Assembly (NCBI RefSeq): GCF_000526215.1
Contig: NZ_JAFQ01000004.1
Coordinates: 1,674,001-1,738,000 of the forward strand
Length of the DNA stretch: 64,000 bases
Direction of reading: 5' to 3'
Source: Nocardia sp. BMG51109
GTDB lineage: Bacteria > Actinomycetota > Actinomycetes > Mycobacteriales > Mycobacteriaceae
A program made the translations under genes and the position numbers. Numbering within the stretch: the first letter of the stretch is position 1; the number at the start of each line of letters is the position of its first letter. This document shows, one piece after another, positions 15,947-25,463 of this stretch. The notes under the pieces were generated by a model that ran no database searches, was not told where the DNA came from, and saw only the letters and a list, made by a program, of their open reading frames with translations.

Positions 15947-18493
15947 CTACTCTCCGGACGCCGCCGAGGACTCGCCGGCCAGCGCGGCCACCGGCTCACC
16001 CTCGTCTTCGGCCGGCTTGGCGGGCTTGTCCCGGCCGGTGAAGGTGAACTTGGCGTCCTCGCCGGCACCCTCGCCGTCCCAGCCTTCGACATCCACCTCG
16101 ACGATCTGGCCCGCGACCAGCTCGCCGAACAGGATCTTCTCCGACAGCTGGTCCTCGATCTCGCGCTGGATGGTGCGACGCAGCGGCCGCGCACCCAGCA
16201 CCGGGTCGAAGCCGCGCTTCGCGAGCAGGCTCTTGGCCTGGTCGGTCAGCTCCATCTCCATATCCTTGTTCTTCAGCTGCACGCCGACGCGGCCGATCAT
16301 CAGATCCACCATCTCCACGATCTGATCCGTGGTGAGCTGGTGGAAGACGATCACGTCGTCGATGCGGTTGAGGAACTCGGGCCGGAAGTGCTTCTTCAGC
16401 TCGTCGTTGACCTTGAGCTTCATCCGCTCGTAGTTCGAGCCCTCGCTGTTGGACTGGGTGAAGCCCAGACCCACGGCCTTCGAGATGTCCGAGGTACCGA
16501 GGTTCGAGGTGAAGATCAGCACGGTGTTCTTGAAGTCGACCGTGCGACCCTGACCGTCGGTGAGGCGGCCGTCCTCCAGGACCTGCAACAGGGTGTTGTA
16601 GATCTCCTGGTGGGCCTTCTCGATCTCGTCGAACAGCACGACCGAGAACGGCTTGCGGCGCACCTTCTCGGTGAGCTGGCCGCCCTCCTCGTAGCCGACG
16701 TAGCCCGGAGGGGCACCGAACAGCCGCGAGGCGGTGAAGCGGTCGTGGAACTCGCCCATGTCGATCTGGATGAGCGCGTCGTCGTCGCCGAACAGGAAGT
16801 TCGCCAGCGCCTTGGACAGCTCGGTCTTACCGACACCGGACGGACCGGCGAAGATGAACGAACCGGACGGACGCTTCGGATCCTTCAGGCCGGCACGCGT
16901 GCGGCGGATGGCCTTGGAAACGGCCTTGACCGCGTCCTCCTGGCCGATGATCCGCTTGTGCAGCTCGTCCTCCATGCGGAGCAGACGGGTGGTCTCCTCC
17001 TCGGTGAGCTTGAACACCGGGATACCGGTCCAGTTGGCCAGCACCTCCGCGATCTGCTCGTCGTCGACCTCGGCCACGACGTCCAGATCACCGGAACGCC
17101 ACTGCTTCTCGCGCTCGGCGCGCTTGGCGACGAGCTGCTTCTCCTTGTCGCGCAGCCGCGCGGCCTTCTCGAAGTCCTGCGCGTCGATCGCGCTTTCCTT
17201 CTCCCGGCGGGCGTCGGCGATCTTGTCGTCGAACTCGCGCAGGTCGGGCGGTGCGGTCATGCGGCGGATGCGCATGCGGGCGCCGGCCTCGTCGATCAGG
17301 TCGATCGCCTTGTCCGGCAGGAACCGGTCGTTGATGTACCGGTCGGCCAGCGTTGCGGCGGCCACCAGGGCACCGTCGGTGATGGACACCCGGTGGTGCG
17401 CCTCGTACCGGTCGCGCAGGCCCTTGAGGATGTTGATGGTGTGCTCGACCGTCGGCTCCCCCACCTGGACCGGCTGGAAGCGGCGCTCCAGCGCGGCGTC
17501 CTTCTCGATGTACTTGCGGTACTCGTCGAGGGTGGTGGCGCCGATGGTCTGCAGCTCACCGCGGGCCAGCTTCGGCTTCAGGATGGAGGCCGCGTCGATC
17601 GCGCCCTCGGCGGCACCGGCACCGACCAGCGTGTGCAGCTCGTCGATGAACAGGATGATGTCGCCGCGGGTGTTGATCTCCTTCAGCACCTTCTTCAGGC
17701 GCTCCTCGAAATCACCGCGGTAGCGGCTGCCCGCGACCAGGGATCCCAGGTCGAGGGTGTACAGCTGCTTGTCCTTCAGCGTCTCCGGGACCTCGCCGTT
17801 GACGATGGCCTGCGCCAGGCCCTCGACCACGGCGGTCTTACCGACACCGGGCTCGCCGATCAGCACCGGGTTGTTCTTGGTGCGGCGGCTGAGCACCTGC
17901 ATGACGCGCTCGATCTCCTTCGAGCGGCCGATGACCGGATCCAGCTTGCCCTCCAGCGCGGCCTGCGTCAGGTTGCGGCCGAACTGGTCGAGCACCAGCG
18001 AGGTGGACGGGGTGCCCTGCTCGCCGCGGGCGCCGGATTCGACCGGCTCCTTGCCCTGGTAGCCGGACAGCAGCTGAATGACCTGCTGACGCACCCGGTT
18101 GAGGTCGGCGCCGAGCTTGACCAGCACCTGGGCGGCCACGCCCTCGCCCTCGCGAATCAGACCGAGCAGGATGTGCTCGGTGCCGATGTAGTTGTGGCCG
18201 AGCTGCAGCGCCTCGCGCAGGCTCAGCTCCAGCACCTTCTTGGCGCGCGGGGTGAAGGGGATGTGGCCGGACGGCGCCTGCTGGCCCTGCCCGATGATCT
18301 CCTCGACCTGGCTGCGCACACCTTCCAGCGAAATGCCCAGGGACTCCAGGGACTTCGCCGCGACACCCTCACCCTCGTGGATCAGGCCCAGCAGGATGTG
18401 CTCGGTGCCGATGTAGTTGTGGTTGAGCATCCTGGCCTCTTCCTGGGCCAGGACAACGACGCGCCGCGCGCGGTCGGTGAACCTCTCGAACAT
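15947..18493 (-). CDS. clpC: ATP-dependent Clp protease ATP-binding subunit ClpC
   Basis: An 848-residue AAA+ unfoldase, ClpC1-like. It has two Clp-N repeats (residues 1-75 and 76-145, each with [13 protein letters not shown]), AAA-1 with Walker A GEPGVGKT (213-220), a UVR-containing middle domain ([20 protein letters not shown]) and AAA-2 with Walker [17 protein letters not shown] flexible acidic tail follows. It feeds substrates to ClpP1P2 and is essential in mycobacteria; the N-domain is the target of cyclomarin-type drugs. ATG 18493 gives the invariant [11 protein letters not shown] start. Context (lsr2, lysS, pan/fol genes) matches Rv3596c. Confidence 0.98.
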   Translation of the reverse strand: MFERFTDRARRVVVLAQEEARMLNHNYIGTEHILLGLIHEGEGVAAKSLESLGISLEGVRSQVEEIIGQGQQAPSGHIPFTPRAKKVLELSLREALQLGHNYIGTEHILLGLIREGEGVAAQVLVKLGADLNRVRQQVIQLLSGYQGKEPVESGARGEQGTPSTSLVLDQFGRNLTQAALEGKLDPVIGRSKEIERVMQVLSRRTKNNPVLIGEPGVGKTAVVEGLAQAIVNGEVPETLKDKQLYTLDLGSLVAGSRYRGDFEERLKKVLKEINTRGDIILFIDELHTLVGAGAAEGAIDAASILKPKLARGELQTIGATTLDEYRKYIEKDAALERRFQPVQVGEPTVEHTINILKGLRDRYEAHHRVSITDGALVAAATLADRYINDRFLPDKAIDLIDEAGARMRIRRMTAPPDLREFDDKIADARREKESAIDAQDFEKAARLRDKEKQLVAKRAEREKQWRSGDLDVVAEVDDEQIAEVLANWTGIPVFKLTEEETTRLLRMEDELHKRIIGQEDAVKAVSKAIRRTRAGLKDPKRPSGSFIFAGPSGVGKTELSKALANFLFGDDDALIQIDMGEFHDRFTASRLFGAPPGYVGYEEGGQLTEKVRRKPFSVVLFDEIEKAHQEIYNTLLQVLEDGRLTDGQGRTVDFKNTVLIFTSNLGTSDISKAVGLGFTQSNSEGSNYERMKLKVNDELKKHFRPEFLNRIDDVIVFHQLTTDQIVEMVDLMIGRVGVQLKNKDMEMELTDQAKSLLAKRGFDPVLGARPLRRTIQREIEDQLSEKILFGELVAGQIVEVDVEGWDGEGAGEDAKFTFTGRDKPAKPAEDEGEPVAALAGESSAASGE

Positions 18494-18756
18494 CGCTCCC
18501 TCACTTCCTGCTCCGCTTTCTACGGCTGTCCGGCGCTGCTCTGCCGTGTGCTTCACACCTGCTGCGCCAGCCTGCCATGAAGCCCTGGGGTTGCCTCCCC
18601 AGCCTCCACTCTAGTTGCCGGGGGTCACGGTCGTCGTCCGTCCACCCTATTGCGAACCGGCGACAGTACGACTCATTCAGTCATAACGCGACCACCGCCC
18701 GTAACGTTTCCCCAGTACGTACGCCGACAGCGAACAGGGCCGGCCGCCCGCGACGG

Positions 18757-19380
18757 CTACAGATCGCGCTCGGAAATTATCCCGCTCTGCATGGCCAGCA
18801 TCGCCAGGCGCACCCGCTTGCGGTTCTGCGGCAGGTCCTCCACCCCGAACTTGGAGAACAGCGTGCGCAGGTGCGTCTTGATCGAGTCCACGCTCAGGAA
18901 CAGCTCATCGGCGATCTGCTGGTTCGGCGCGGGCGTCGCGAACCCGGCGTTGTTCTTGTACGGGCGGCAGAGCGCGATCAGCACCGCCCGCTGGGTCTCG
19001 GTCAGCGAGCGCAGCGTCGGCAGCGATCCGGTCGAGGTCCGGGTGGCGTCGTCGGCGACGCCCGTGAAATCGTGGAACGACAGCAGCGAGGTCCCCATCC
19101 GGATGCGGTCGCCGGGAGCCAGCCGGCGCCGGCCGACCAACCGCTCGCCGTTGACGAACGTCCCGTTGCGGGACAGGCCGTCGTCGACGATCGTCCAGTG
19201 TGCACCCAGGTACTCCAGCGAGGCGTGCAGGCGGGACACCTCGGCGTCCCAGGACAGGGTCAGGTCCGCCTGCTGCGAACGTCCGATCGTGACACGCTCG
19301 CGGTCGGCAGAAAGGACGAACTCCTCCTGCCGCCCCGTGTCATCGATGAATCGCAAGAACGATTCGTGAAATGCGGTCAC
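18757..19380 (-). CDS. FHA domain protein with C-terminal winged-helix domain
   Basis: A 207-residue protein. The FHA domain (about 25-105) has the phosphothreonine-binding residues: GR at 33-34, Ser49, His52 and Asn72-Gly73 in LSRNGTFVNG. The C-terminal half (about 125-200) contains LTETQRAVLIALCRPYK and SVDSIKTHLRTLFSKF, resembling LuxR-like or winged-helix DNA-binding domains. It is therefore a candidate transcription factor that docks to proteins phosphorylated by Ser/Thr kinases. It lies between lsr2 and clpC, an insertion relative to the Rv3596c-Rv3597c order. Confidence 0.82.
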   Translation of the reverse strand: MTAFHESFLRFIDDTGRQEEFVLSADRERVTIGRSQQADLTLSWDAEVSRLHASLEYLGAHWTIVDDGLSRNGTFVNGERLVGRRRLAPGDRIRMGTSLLSFHDFTGVADDATRTSTGSLPTLRSLTETQRAVLIALCRPYKNNAGFATPAPNQQIADELFLSVDSIKTHLRTLFSKFGVEDLPQNRKRVRLAMLAMQSGIISERDL

Positions 19381-19526
19381 TGTGCCGATCCCTCAACTCT
19401 CCACTCGGCCAGTGACGTCGTTCGCACCTTTCCATGGTGCCGCGCCGCCCCCGACCGAGCAAGATCACGCACCACGCGACGGAGACAAACGCCACCCGTC
19501 GGTTATGCGGAATCGATATGAAAATA

Positions 19527-19570
19527 CCGCTGCCGCCCGGACGGCGCACGATTCCTCCGGACGGCAGCGG
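19527..19570 (-). terminator. intrinsic terminator after lsr2
   Basis: CCGCTGCCGCCCGGA (19527-19541) pairs with TCCGGACGGCAGCGG (19556-19570) with one G-T type mismatch. On the minus strand the stem is followed by TATTTTCATAT, a U-rich tract, making it a convincing rho-independent terminator 50 bp downstream of lsr2. Confidence 0.75.
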
Positions 19571-19620
19571 CGAAAGCGACAACGGACGTCGCACCCGCTT
19601 GCCGGTTGCGACGACCAGAA

Positions 19621-19986
19621 CTAGTTGCTACGACCGACTTCCTTGTTGTATGCCTCGGTAATGTCGGCGGAGATACGTCCGCGCGCGGATACCTTGTGCC
19701 CCTTGCGCCGCGCCCATTCCCGAATTGCCGCGCTCTGCTCACGGTCCATCGACACCCGGCTCTTGGTCGCGCCCGTAGTCCCGCCGGCCGGCTTGCTCCG
19801 CCGCCGACCACTCACCCGGCGTGCGCTGGTGACCCACTGCTCCAGCCCGTCCCGCAGCTTCGACGCATTTGCCGCGGACAGGTCGATCTCGTACGACACA
19901 CCGTCGATCGAGAACTCGACGGTCTCGTCCGCGGTGGACTCACCGTCGACATCGTCGATCAAGCTAACGGTGACCTTCTTTGCCAT
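19621..19986 (-). CDS. lsr2: nucleoid-associated xenogeneic silencer Lsr2
   Basis: A 121-residue Lsr2. The N-terminal dimerisation domain starts [15 protein letters not shown], a basic linker follows ([11 protein letters not shown]), and the C-terminal DNA-binding domain carries the AT-hook-like RGR (102-104) in [12 protein letters not shown]. Lsr2 bridges AT-rich DNA and silences acquired genes, the H-NS role in actinobacteria. ATG 19986 is fixed by the conserved N-terminus. It sits downstream of lysS as in M. tuberculosis Rv3597c-Rv3598c. Confidence 0.98.
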   Translation of the reverse strand: MAKKVTVSLIDDVDGESTADETVEFSIDGVSYEIDLSAANASKLRDGLEQWVTSARRVSGRRRSKPAGGTTGATKSRVSMDREQSAAIREWARRKGHKVSARGRISADITEAYNKEVGRSN

Positions 19987-20101
19987 GAGATGAACGTCCT
20001 CTCGAAATCGTGCGACCCGCATACTAGGCCGATGCCCGAGTCGAGAATACCTCGAATTCCGAGATTTCCAAGACGAGACTTCGACATTCGATTCCGACTG
20101 C

Positions 20102-21667
20102 TCAGCGAGCCGTCGGACGCACAATTGGGAACAGTATCGTTTCCCGGATTCCCATGCCGGTCAAGGCCATGAGCAACCGATCGATTCCCATGCCGGTACC
20201 CGTTGTCGGTGGCATACCATGTTCCATCGCCGCGAGGAAGTCCTCGTCCAACCGCATGGCCTCGTCGTCGCCCTGGGCGGCCAATCTCGCCTGATCGATG
20301 AACCGCTCGCGCTGAATCACGGGATCCACCAGTTCGGAATAGCCGGTTGCCAACTCGAAGCCACGAACATAGAGATCCCACTTCTCGGTCACTCCCGGCT
20401 CGCTGCGATGCTCCCGGGTCAGTGGTGAAGTCTCCACCGGGAAGTCGCGCACGAAAGTCGGCGCATACAGCTTGTCGCCGTAGGTGTGCTCCCACAGTTC
20501 CTCGACCAGTTTGCCGTGGCCATACCCCTTGTCCGGCGGAATTTCCAGGCCCACCCGATCGGCCAGCTTCAGCAATTCCGGCACGGTCGTTTCGGGTGTC
20601 ACAACGACGCCGAGGGCGTCGGAGAGCGACGGGTACATCTCCACGGTGTTCCACTCGCCGCCGAGATCGTATTCGGTGCCGTCGGCCAGCGTCACCGCCT
20701 GGGTGCCGAAGACCTCCTGCGCCACCTCCTGCACCAATTCCCGCACCATCCGCGCGGAATCATCGTAGGTGCCGTAGGCCTCGTACGTTTCCAGCATGGC
20801 GAACTCCGGCGAATGGGTGGAGTCGGCACCCTCGTTGCGGAAGTTCCGGTTGATCTCGAAGACCTTCTCGAGGCCGCCGACCACGCAGCGCTTGAGGAAC
20901 AACTCCGGAGCAATGCGCAGGTAGAGGTCCATATCGAGGGCGTTCGAGTGGGTCACGAACGGCCGTGCGGCGGCACCGCCGTGCAGCGTCTGCAGCATCG
21001 GCGTCTCGACCTCGAGAAAACCCCTGCGCTCCAAAGCATTTCGCAACGCCCGCACCACCCGCACCCGGGTGCGCGCCATTTCCCGCGCCTCCGGCCGCAC
21101 GATCAGATCGACATAGCGCTGACGAACCCGGGACTCCTCGCTCATCTCCTTGTGCGCCACCGGCAACGGCCGCAGCGCCTTCGCCGCCATCGACCAGGAA
21201 TCGGCCATGACGCTCAATTCCCCGGTGCGCGAGGAGATCACCTCACCGTGCACGAAAACGACATCGCCGAGATCCACGTCGGCCTTCCAGGCGGCCAGCG
21301 CGTCCGCGCCGACGCCGTTCAGGCTGATCATCGCCTGCAGCTTGGTGCCGTCCCCCTCCTGCAGCGTCGCAAAACACAACTTGCCGGTATTGCGCGTGAA
21401 TATGACCCGCCCGGCCACGCCGACCTGCTGCCCCGTGGCGGTATCGGCCGCCAGCTCAGGATAGGCGGCACGAATTTCCGCCAGGGTGTGCGTGCGGGGC
21501 ACCACCACCGGATACGCCTGGCCGCCGTCGGCGAGCAGGCGATCACGCTTCTCCCGGCGAATCCGCATCTGCTCGGGAACGTCGACTTCCGCTGCGGCAG
21601 GTCGGGATTGCCCCGCGGGAACCGAACCCGCGGAGCCACCGGACGAAGGGGTGTTCGGGGTGCTCAC
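20102..21667 (-). CDS. lysS: lysyl-tRNA synthetase, class II
   Basis: A 521-residue class IIb aminoacyl-tRNA synthetase. It has a disordered N-terminus (about 30 residues), an OB-fold anticodon-binding domain ([16 protein letters not shown] onward), motif 2 with [14 protein letters not shown] and motif 3 [13 protein letters not shown] at the C-terminus. It charges tRNA-Lys. It lies upstream of lsr2 on the same strand, 115 bp apart. There is no N-terminal membrane domain, so it is the housekeeping LysS, not the LysX lysyl-phosphatidylglycerol synthase. Confidence 0.97.
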   Translation of the reverse strand: MSTPNTPSSGGSAGSVPAGQSRPAAAEVDVPEQMRIRREKRDRLLADGGQAYPVVVPRTHTLAEIRAAYPELAADTATGQQVGVAGRVIFTRNTGKLCFATLQEGDGTKLQAMISLNGVGADALAAWKADVDLGDVVFVHGEVISSRTGELSVMADSWSMAAKALRPLPVAHKEMSEESRVRQRYVDLIVRPEAREMARTRVRVVRALRNALERRGFLEVETPMLQTLHGGAAARPFVTHSNALDMDLYLRIAPELFLKRCVVGGLEKVFEINRNFRNEGADSTHSPEFAMLETYEAYGTYDDSARMVRELVQEVAQEVFGTQAVTLADGTEYDLGGEWNTVEMYPSLSDALGVVVTPETTVPELLKLADRVGLEIPPDKGYGHGKLVEELWEHTYGDKLYAPTFVRDFPVETSPLTREHRSEPGVTEKWDLYVRGFELATGYSELVDPVIQRERFIDQARLAAQGDDEAMRLDEDFLAAMEHGMPPTTGTGMGIDRLLMALTGMGIRETILFPIVRPTAR

Positions 21668-21865
21668 AGCGAACTACCCTATCGTGCCGCCGGAAAAGGT
21701 TTTGCGCGCCGCCCGAGCGGCCCCGCGGGCGGCGGCAAAACGGCATCGGCGGAACGCTCGGCCGGTCCTCCGGCACCCACCACAACCGATCGAGTAATTG
21801 CGACGCAACGGACACGATGTCGAAATCCGCTGTGTCGCGCTCGAATTCGGGTGCGATCGGCGAAA

Positions 21866-22297
21866 TTACAGCGAGGCGAGGGCGGCGGCCTCGCGGGCGA
21901 TGTGCGGGGCGCCCGCGGCGACCGACAACAATCCGGCGGCCTTCAGCGCCTGATACCCGCCCACCAGATCGGTGGCCCGATGCAATCCCAGTTGCTGCAA
22001 CGAGGCCGCGGCCAGGCTGGAGGTGTATCCCTCCGAGCAGACGACGATCCATTCCACGTCGTGATCGGTGGCCGAGGCCAACCGGGCCGAACTGGTCGGA
22101 TCCAGCCGCCATTCCAGCACGTTCCGCTCGATCACCAGCGCGCCGGGCAACGTGCCCTCCTTCACGCGCTGCGCCTGCGGCCGGATGTCGACCAATCGCG
22201 CGCCTCTGCCGATCGCCTCCGGCATCTCGAACGCGAAGACCCGCCGCAACTGCGACCGCGCGTTCTCCAACATGGCATCGATCGTCAAGTGGGTCAT
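21866..22297 (-). CDS. rhodanese-like sulfurtransferase
   Basis: A 143-residue single-domain rhodanese. The active-site loop is VVCSEGYTSS with Cys87, and LVDIRP (35-40) is the usual N-terminal rhodanese motif. It transfers sulfane sulfur between thiols. Its ATG overlaps the stop of the cysteine dioxygenase gene (ATGA, 22294-22297), so the two are coupled. The pair probably disposes of excess cysteine and the sulfur species derived from it. Confidence 0.9.
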   Translation of the reverse strand: MTHLTIDAMLENARSQLRRVFAFEMPEAIGRGARLVDIRPQAQRVKEGTLPGALVIERNVLEWRLDPTSSARLASATDHDVEWIVVCSEGYTSSLAAASLQQLGLHRATDLVGGYQALKAAGLLSVAAGAPHIAREAAALASL

Positions 22298-22932
22298 TTC
22301 ACATCGCCTTCGGGCTGGTCGGTGAGGACGGTCCGGGAGCGCCGCAGCGTGCCGTGGCCGGTGACCTCGTAGTAGGACATGGCGGTGAGCGGTGGGGAAT
22401 AGGCGTGCACCGACAGCGTCGGATTCGACGGTTCGGGCGCGCCGGCGAACTGATCGGGCGCGCGGACCACGTCGTGCACCCAGCCGAGCGGGAACGACGC
22501 CTGGTCCCCCGCCGACAGCGTGCGCTGGCGTAATTCCGTTCCGTTCCAACGGAATTCCGATAACGCGCCGCTGAGCACGGTGAGCGCGCCGAGCGAACCC
22601 GCGTGATCGTGCAGTTCGGTGGAACGGTCGGGAACCCAGCTGATCAGCCAGACGTCGACCTCTTCGTCGCTGAGCAGCCGGGCGGCCCAGCGGTTACCGG
22701 CGGGCCAGGTGCCGCCGGCCGGGAACAGGTGGTCGTAGCGCCCGGCCAGCACGTCCTCGGCGCCCTCGTCGGTCAGCCGCAACAGGTCGGCCGGGCGCAG
22801 CCGGGTGGGCAGTGCGGAGGCGACCGGTCGCTCGGTGACCTCGGTGGGGAGCCGGACACCGGCAACCGCCGGAACGGCGGCGGGCGAAGACGCCCGGATA
22901 CGCGCGGGATAACTGACTGCAGAGGAACGCAT
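22294..22932 (-). CDS. cysteine dioxygenase (cupin)
   Basis: A 212-residue type I cysteine dioxygenase. The iron ligands of the cupin are His108 and His110 in TELHDHAGS and His153 in GWVHDVVRAP; the stretch between them (GALTVLSGALSEF) is family-typical. It oxidises cysteine to cysteine sulfinate with O2. The protein is coupled to a rhodanese and preceded by a leader with a short Cys-Cys ORF and alternative hairpins, which suggests regulation by cysteine supply. ATG 22932 has TGGAG 9 nt upstream. Confidence 0.9.
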   Translation of the reverse strand: MRSSAVSYPARIRASSPAAVPAVAGVRLPTEVTERPVASALPTRLRPADLLRLTDEGAEDVLAGRYDHLFPAGGTWPAGNRWAARLLSDEEVDVWLISWVPDRSTELHDHAGSLGALTVLSGALSEFRWNGTELRQRTLSAGDQASFPLGWVHDVVRAPDQFAGAPEPSNPTLSVHAYSPPLTAMSYYEVTGHGTLRRSRTVLTDQPEGDVK

Positions 22933-22935
22933 GAG

Positions 22936-23031
22936 CGAGGCTCCAGGAGAAGTGGGAATGGTCGAGGGCGATTGCGAAGCCTCGACATCGGCCGAGGCGA
23001 ATCAGCCTCGACAACACTCCTGAACGCGCAC
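22936..23031 (-). promoter_or_regulatory. candidate cysteine-responsive leader (attenuator) of the cysteine dioxygenase operon
   Basis: The untranslated leader contains a 9-codon ORF (23031-23002, VRVQECCRG) with two adjacent Cys codons. The sequence GTCGAGGC inside it (23012-23005) recurs at 22986-22979. Segments complementary to it are GCCTCG at 22998-22993, CCTCGAC at 22967-22961, and GCCTCG at 22941-22936 between the ribosome-binding site and the ATG. Several mutually exclusive helices can therefore form, the hallmark of ribosome-controlled attenuation. Polycysteine leaderless short ORFs with this role are known in mycobacteria. Function here is inferred from the layout. Confidence 0.65.
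23002..23031 (-). CDS. leader peptide with Cys-Cys
   Basis: A 9-residue ORF, GTG start at 23031, sequence VRVQECCRG, TGA at 23002. It is 69 bp upstream of the cysteine dioxygenase start. There is no ribosome-binding site in front of it, so it would have to be leaderless; the transcription start is not known. Tandem Cys codons just upstream of a 6-bp hairpin suggest a cysteine sensor. Confidence 0.55.
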   Translation of the reverse strand: MRVQECCRG

Positions 23032-23147
23032 GCGGAAAGTCACGGCAGCGAGTTTAGCAGCGGTTCCACCGGCCGCAAGCATCGTGTCGGATTCCCCACA
23101 TCCGCCGGTGCCGGGCGGGCGCAGCACAGCGCCGGCGCCGCAGATTA

Positions 23148-23939
23148 TCAGCGTCGGCGCTGCAGATTGCGCTCGAAGACCACCCGCAGCCCGTCCAGCG
23201 TCAGATGCGGTTCGTGCCGTTCGATGGTCTCGGACTCGGGCACGATCAGCGGCGCCGTCCGACCGGTGGCCACGACCACGACATTGTCACCGGCGAAGGT
23301 GTCGAGTTCGTCGCGAATGCGGTCGATCAGCCCGTCGACGAGCCCGGCGAAACCGAAGACGGCCCCGGCCTGGATGCACTCCATACTGTTCTTGCCCACC
23401 ACCGAGCGCGGCCTGGTGAGCTCGGCCCGGCGCAATGCGGTGCGCTCCACGATCGCCTCCGTCGCGATCTCCACGCCCGGCGCGATCACGCCGCCGAGGA
23501 ACTCGCCCTTCGCCGACACCAGATCCACGCAGATGGCGGTGCCGAAGTCGACCACGACGGCCGGGGCGTCGAAGCGGTGAAAGGCGGCCAGGCAGTTCAC
23601 GATGCGGTCGGCGCCGACCTCCTTCGGATTGTCCACCAGCAGCGGAATGCCCGTGCGCACACCGGGTTCCACCAGCACGTGCGGCACGTGGCTCCAGTAC
23701 CGGCTCAGCATCTCGCGCAGCTCGCGCAGCACCGGCGGCACCGTGGACAGCGCCGACACCCCGACCACCCGATCGGCCTGATCGCCGATCAGCCCGCGCA
23801 CCTGCATGGCGAATTCGTCGGCGGTCAGCAGCGGATTGGTATGCACCCGCCAGGTCTGCTCGAGTTTCGCGTGCTCGCCGCTCCCGGAGAACAGCCCGAT
23901 CTCGATGCTGGTACTGCGCACGTCGATGGTCAGCAACAT
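23148..23939 (-). CDS. coaX: type III pantothenate kinase CoaX
   Basis: A 263-residue type III pantothenate kinase, catalysing the first step of CoA synthesis. Conserved segments are [41 protein letters not shown] and [14 protein letters not shown]. The N-terminal phosphate loop reads [11 protein letters not shown] (residues 5-15) rather than the consensus DVGNTN; Asp6 is kept. M. tuberculosis CoaX also has a variant here (DVRNTH) and is reported non-essential beside CoaA, so activity of this copy is uncertain. It is the last gene of the panC-panD-coaX run. Confidence 0.93.
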   Translation of the reverse strand: MLLTIDVRSTSIEIGLFSGSGEHAKLEQTWRVHTNPLLTADEFAMQVRGLIGDQADRVVGVSALSTVPPVLRELREMLSRYWSHVPHVLVEPGVRTGIPLLVDNPKEVGADRIVNCLAAFHRFDAPAVVVDFGTAICVDLVSAKGEFLGGVIAPGVEIATEAIVERTALRRAELTRPRSVVGKNSMECIQAGAVFGFAGLVDGLIDRIRDELDTFAGDNVVVVATGRTAPLIVPESETIERHEPHLTLDGLRVVFERNLQRRR

Positions 23940-23979
23940 CCGACCCGCCCCCTACTCTCCTGCCCCCGACCCAGACCGC

Positions 23980-24399
23980 TCACGCCGGGGTCAGTGACCG
24001 CGGGGAGGTCAGGCCCGAGCCCTCCGGTGCGTGCGCCGGGTCGGAGCCCAGCTGCACCGCGCGGTTGCATTCGTCCACGAACACCACGCGCGGGGCGTAG
24101 TCGCGCAGCTCGGACTCGTCCAGCATGCCGTAGGCGATCAGGATCACCAGATCGCCCGGATGCACGAGATGCGCTGCGGCGCCGTTGATTCCGATCACTC
24201 CGGAACCGCGTTCGCCGGCGATCACATAGGTCTCCAGCCGGGCGCCGTTATCGATGTCGACGATGCAGACCTGCTCGCCCTCGAGCAGATCGGCGGCGTC
24301 CAGCAGGTCCGGGTCGACGGTCACCGAGCCGACGTAGTGCAGGTCGGCGTGGGTCACCGTGGCGCGGTGGATCTTCGATTTCATCATGGTGCGCAACAT
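23980..24399 (-). CDS. panD: aspartate 1-decarboxylase
   Basis: A 139-residue pyruvoyl-dependent enzyme making beta-alanine for pantothenate. The self-cleavage site Gly24-Ser25 is in HYVGSVTVD, and conserved [17 protein letters not shown] is present. The C-terminal extension after residue 115 ([12 protein letters not shown]...) resembles the flexible tail implicated in pyrazinamide action in mycobacteria. ATG 24399 gives [16 protein letters not shown], the family start. Only 14 bp separate it from panC. Confidence 0.97.
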   Translation of the reverse strand: MLRTMMKSKIHRATVTHADLHYVGSVTVDPDLLDAADLLEGEQVCIVDIDNGARLETYVIAGERGSGVIGINGAAAHLVHPGDLVILIAYGMLDESELRDYAPRVVFVDECNRAVQLGSDPAHAPEGSGLTSPRSLTPA

Positions 24400-24413
24400 C
24401 GTCGTCGCCCTTC

Positions 24414-25382
24414 CTACGAGTTCGCCCGGGTGGGCTGGGCATGCGGAGTGGTCGGATGGCCGTCTACGCGCGCGAGGGAGACGGCCGTGTTGTCTATCAG
24501 GCGGGTGCCGCCGAGGCGGGCGGCGACCAGCAGCCGGGCATTTCCGCTCCACTCGGGCGGAGCGGGCGCGGTGAGCGGGCTCAGATCGGAGCGGCGCAGC
24601 TCGAGATAGTCGACGTCGAGACCGGACACGCCGTCCAGCACGGCGCGCGCGGCATCGAGCACCGCGTCCGGCCCCAGACCACCGGCGTGCCGGCCCGCTG
24701 CCAGCGCCGCCGACAGGGTCGTGGCGAGTTCGCGCTGCACCGGATCGAGATACCGATTGCGTGAGGACAGGGCCAGGCCGTCGTGCTCGCGGACCGTGGC
24801 CACGGGGACGATCTTCAGATCGAAGTTCAGGTCCCGCACCATCTGCCGGATCAGCGTCAGCTGCTGATAGTCCTTCTCGCCGAAGAACGTCTCGTGCGGG
24901 CGGGCGATCTGGAACAGCTTCGCGACGACGGTCAGCACGCCGGCGAAATGCGTCGGCCGGGACGCGCCCTCCAGTTCGGCGCCCAGCGGTCCCGCGTGCA
25001 CCGACGTGCGCGGACCATCCGGGTACATCTCGGCGGCGCTGGGGGCGAACACCAGCTCGACACCCTCACCACGCAGCAACTCCACATCGGAGTCCAGGGT
25101 GCGCGGATACTTGTCCAGATCCTCGCCGGCCCCGAACTGCAAGGGGTTCACGAAGATCGAGACGATCACGACCTGATTGGTGCGCCGCGCCTGCCGCACC
25201 AGCTCGAGATGGCCCTCGTGCAGCGCACCCATGGTGGGCACGAGCGCAACCTTGCGACCGGCCGAACGCAGCGCGTTCGAGACCGCTGTCACCGTCGCCG
25301 GGTCGTGCAGCACGGTCGTCTCGCCGGGCCGGTAAGCCGCACGCAGCGCCTGCTGACGCGGCATCGGATCGGACATCAGCAT
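24414..25382 (-). CDS. panC: pantothenate synthetase (pantoate-beta-alanine ligase)
   Basis: A 322-residue ATP-dependent ligase condensing pantoate with beta-alanine. Hallmarks: [46 protein letters not shown] and [15 protein letters not shown] 25382 has AGGAG at 7-nt spacing; ATG 25376 two codons on is also possible. The operon order panC-panD-coaX (reading the minus strand) matches Rv3602c-Rv3600c. Confidence 0.97.
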   Translation of the reverse strand: MLMSDPMPRQQALRAAYRPGETTVLHDPATVTAVSNALRSAGRKVALVPTMGALHEGHLELVRQARRTNQVVIVSIFVNPLQFGAGEDLDKYPRTLDSDVELLRGEGVELVFAPSAAEMYPDGPRTSVHAGPLGAELEGASRPTHFAGVLTVVAKLFQIARPHETFFGEKDYQQLTLIRQMVRDLNFDLKIVPVATVREHDGLALSSRNRYLDPVQRELATTLSAALAAGRHAGGLGPDAVLDAARAVLDGVSGLDVDYLELRRSDLSPLTAPAPPEWSGNARLLVAARLGGTRLIDNTAVSLARVDGHPTTPHAQPTRANS

Positions 25383-25463
25383 CCCTTCTCTCCTCGTCCG
25401 GGGCCTGTCGTGGTCGTGCCGGGCCGCGCCGTCCGGGGGCAGCGGGTACCGCACCCGCGGCGC

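Noticed and set aside
15677..18580. 967-codon open frame opposite clpC
   Set aside because: It is the antisense shadow of clpC (high-GC third-position effect); composition is Val/Leu/Arg/Gln rich with no family, while the minus-strand ClpC is unmistakable.
18600..18680. Possible ClgR-type operator upstream of clpC
   Set aside because: The bases around TTGCGAACCGGCGAC resemble half of such a site but do not match a consensus I can state with confidence.
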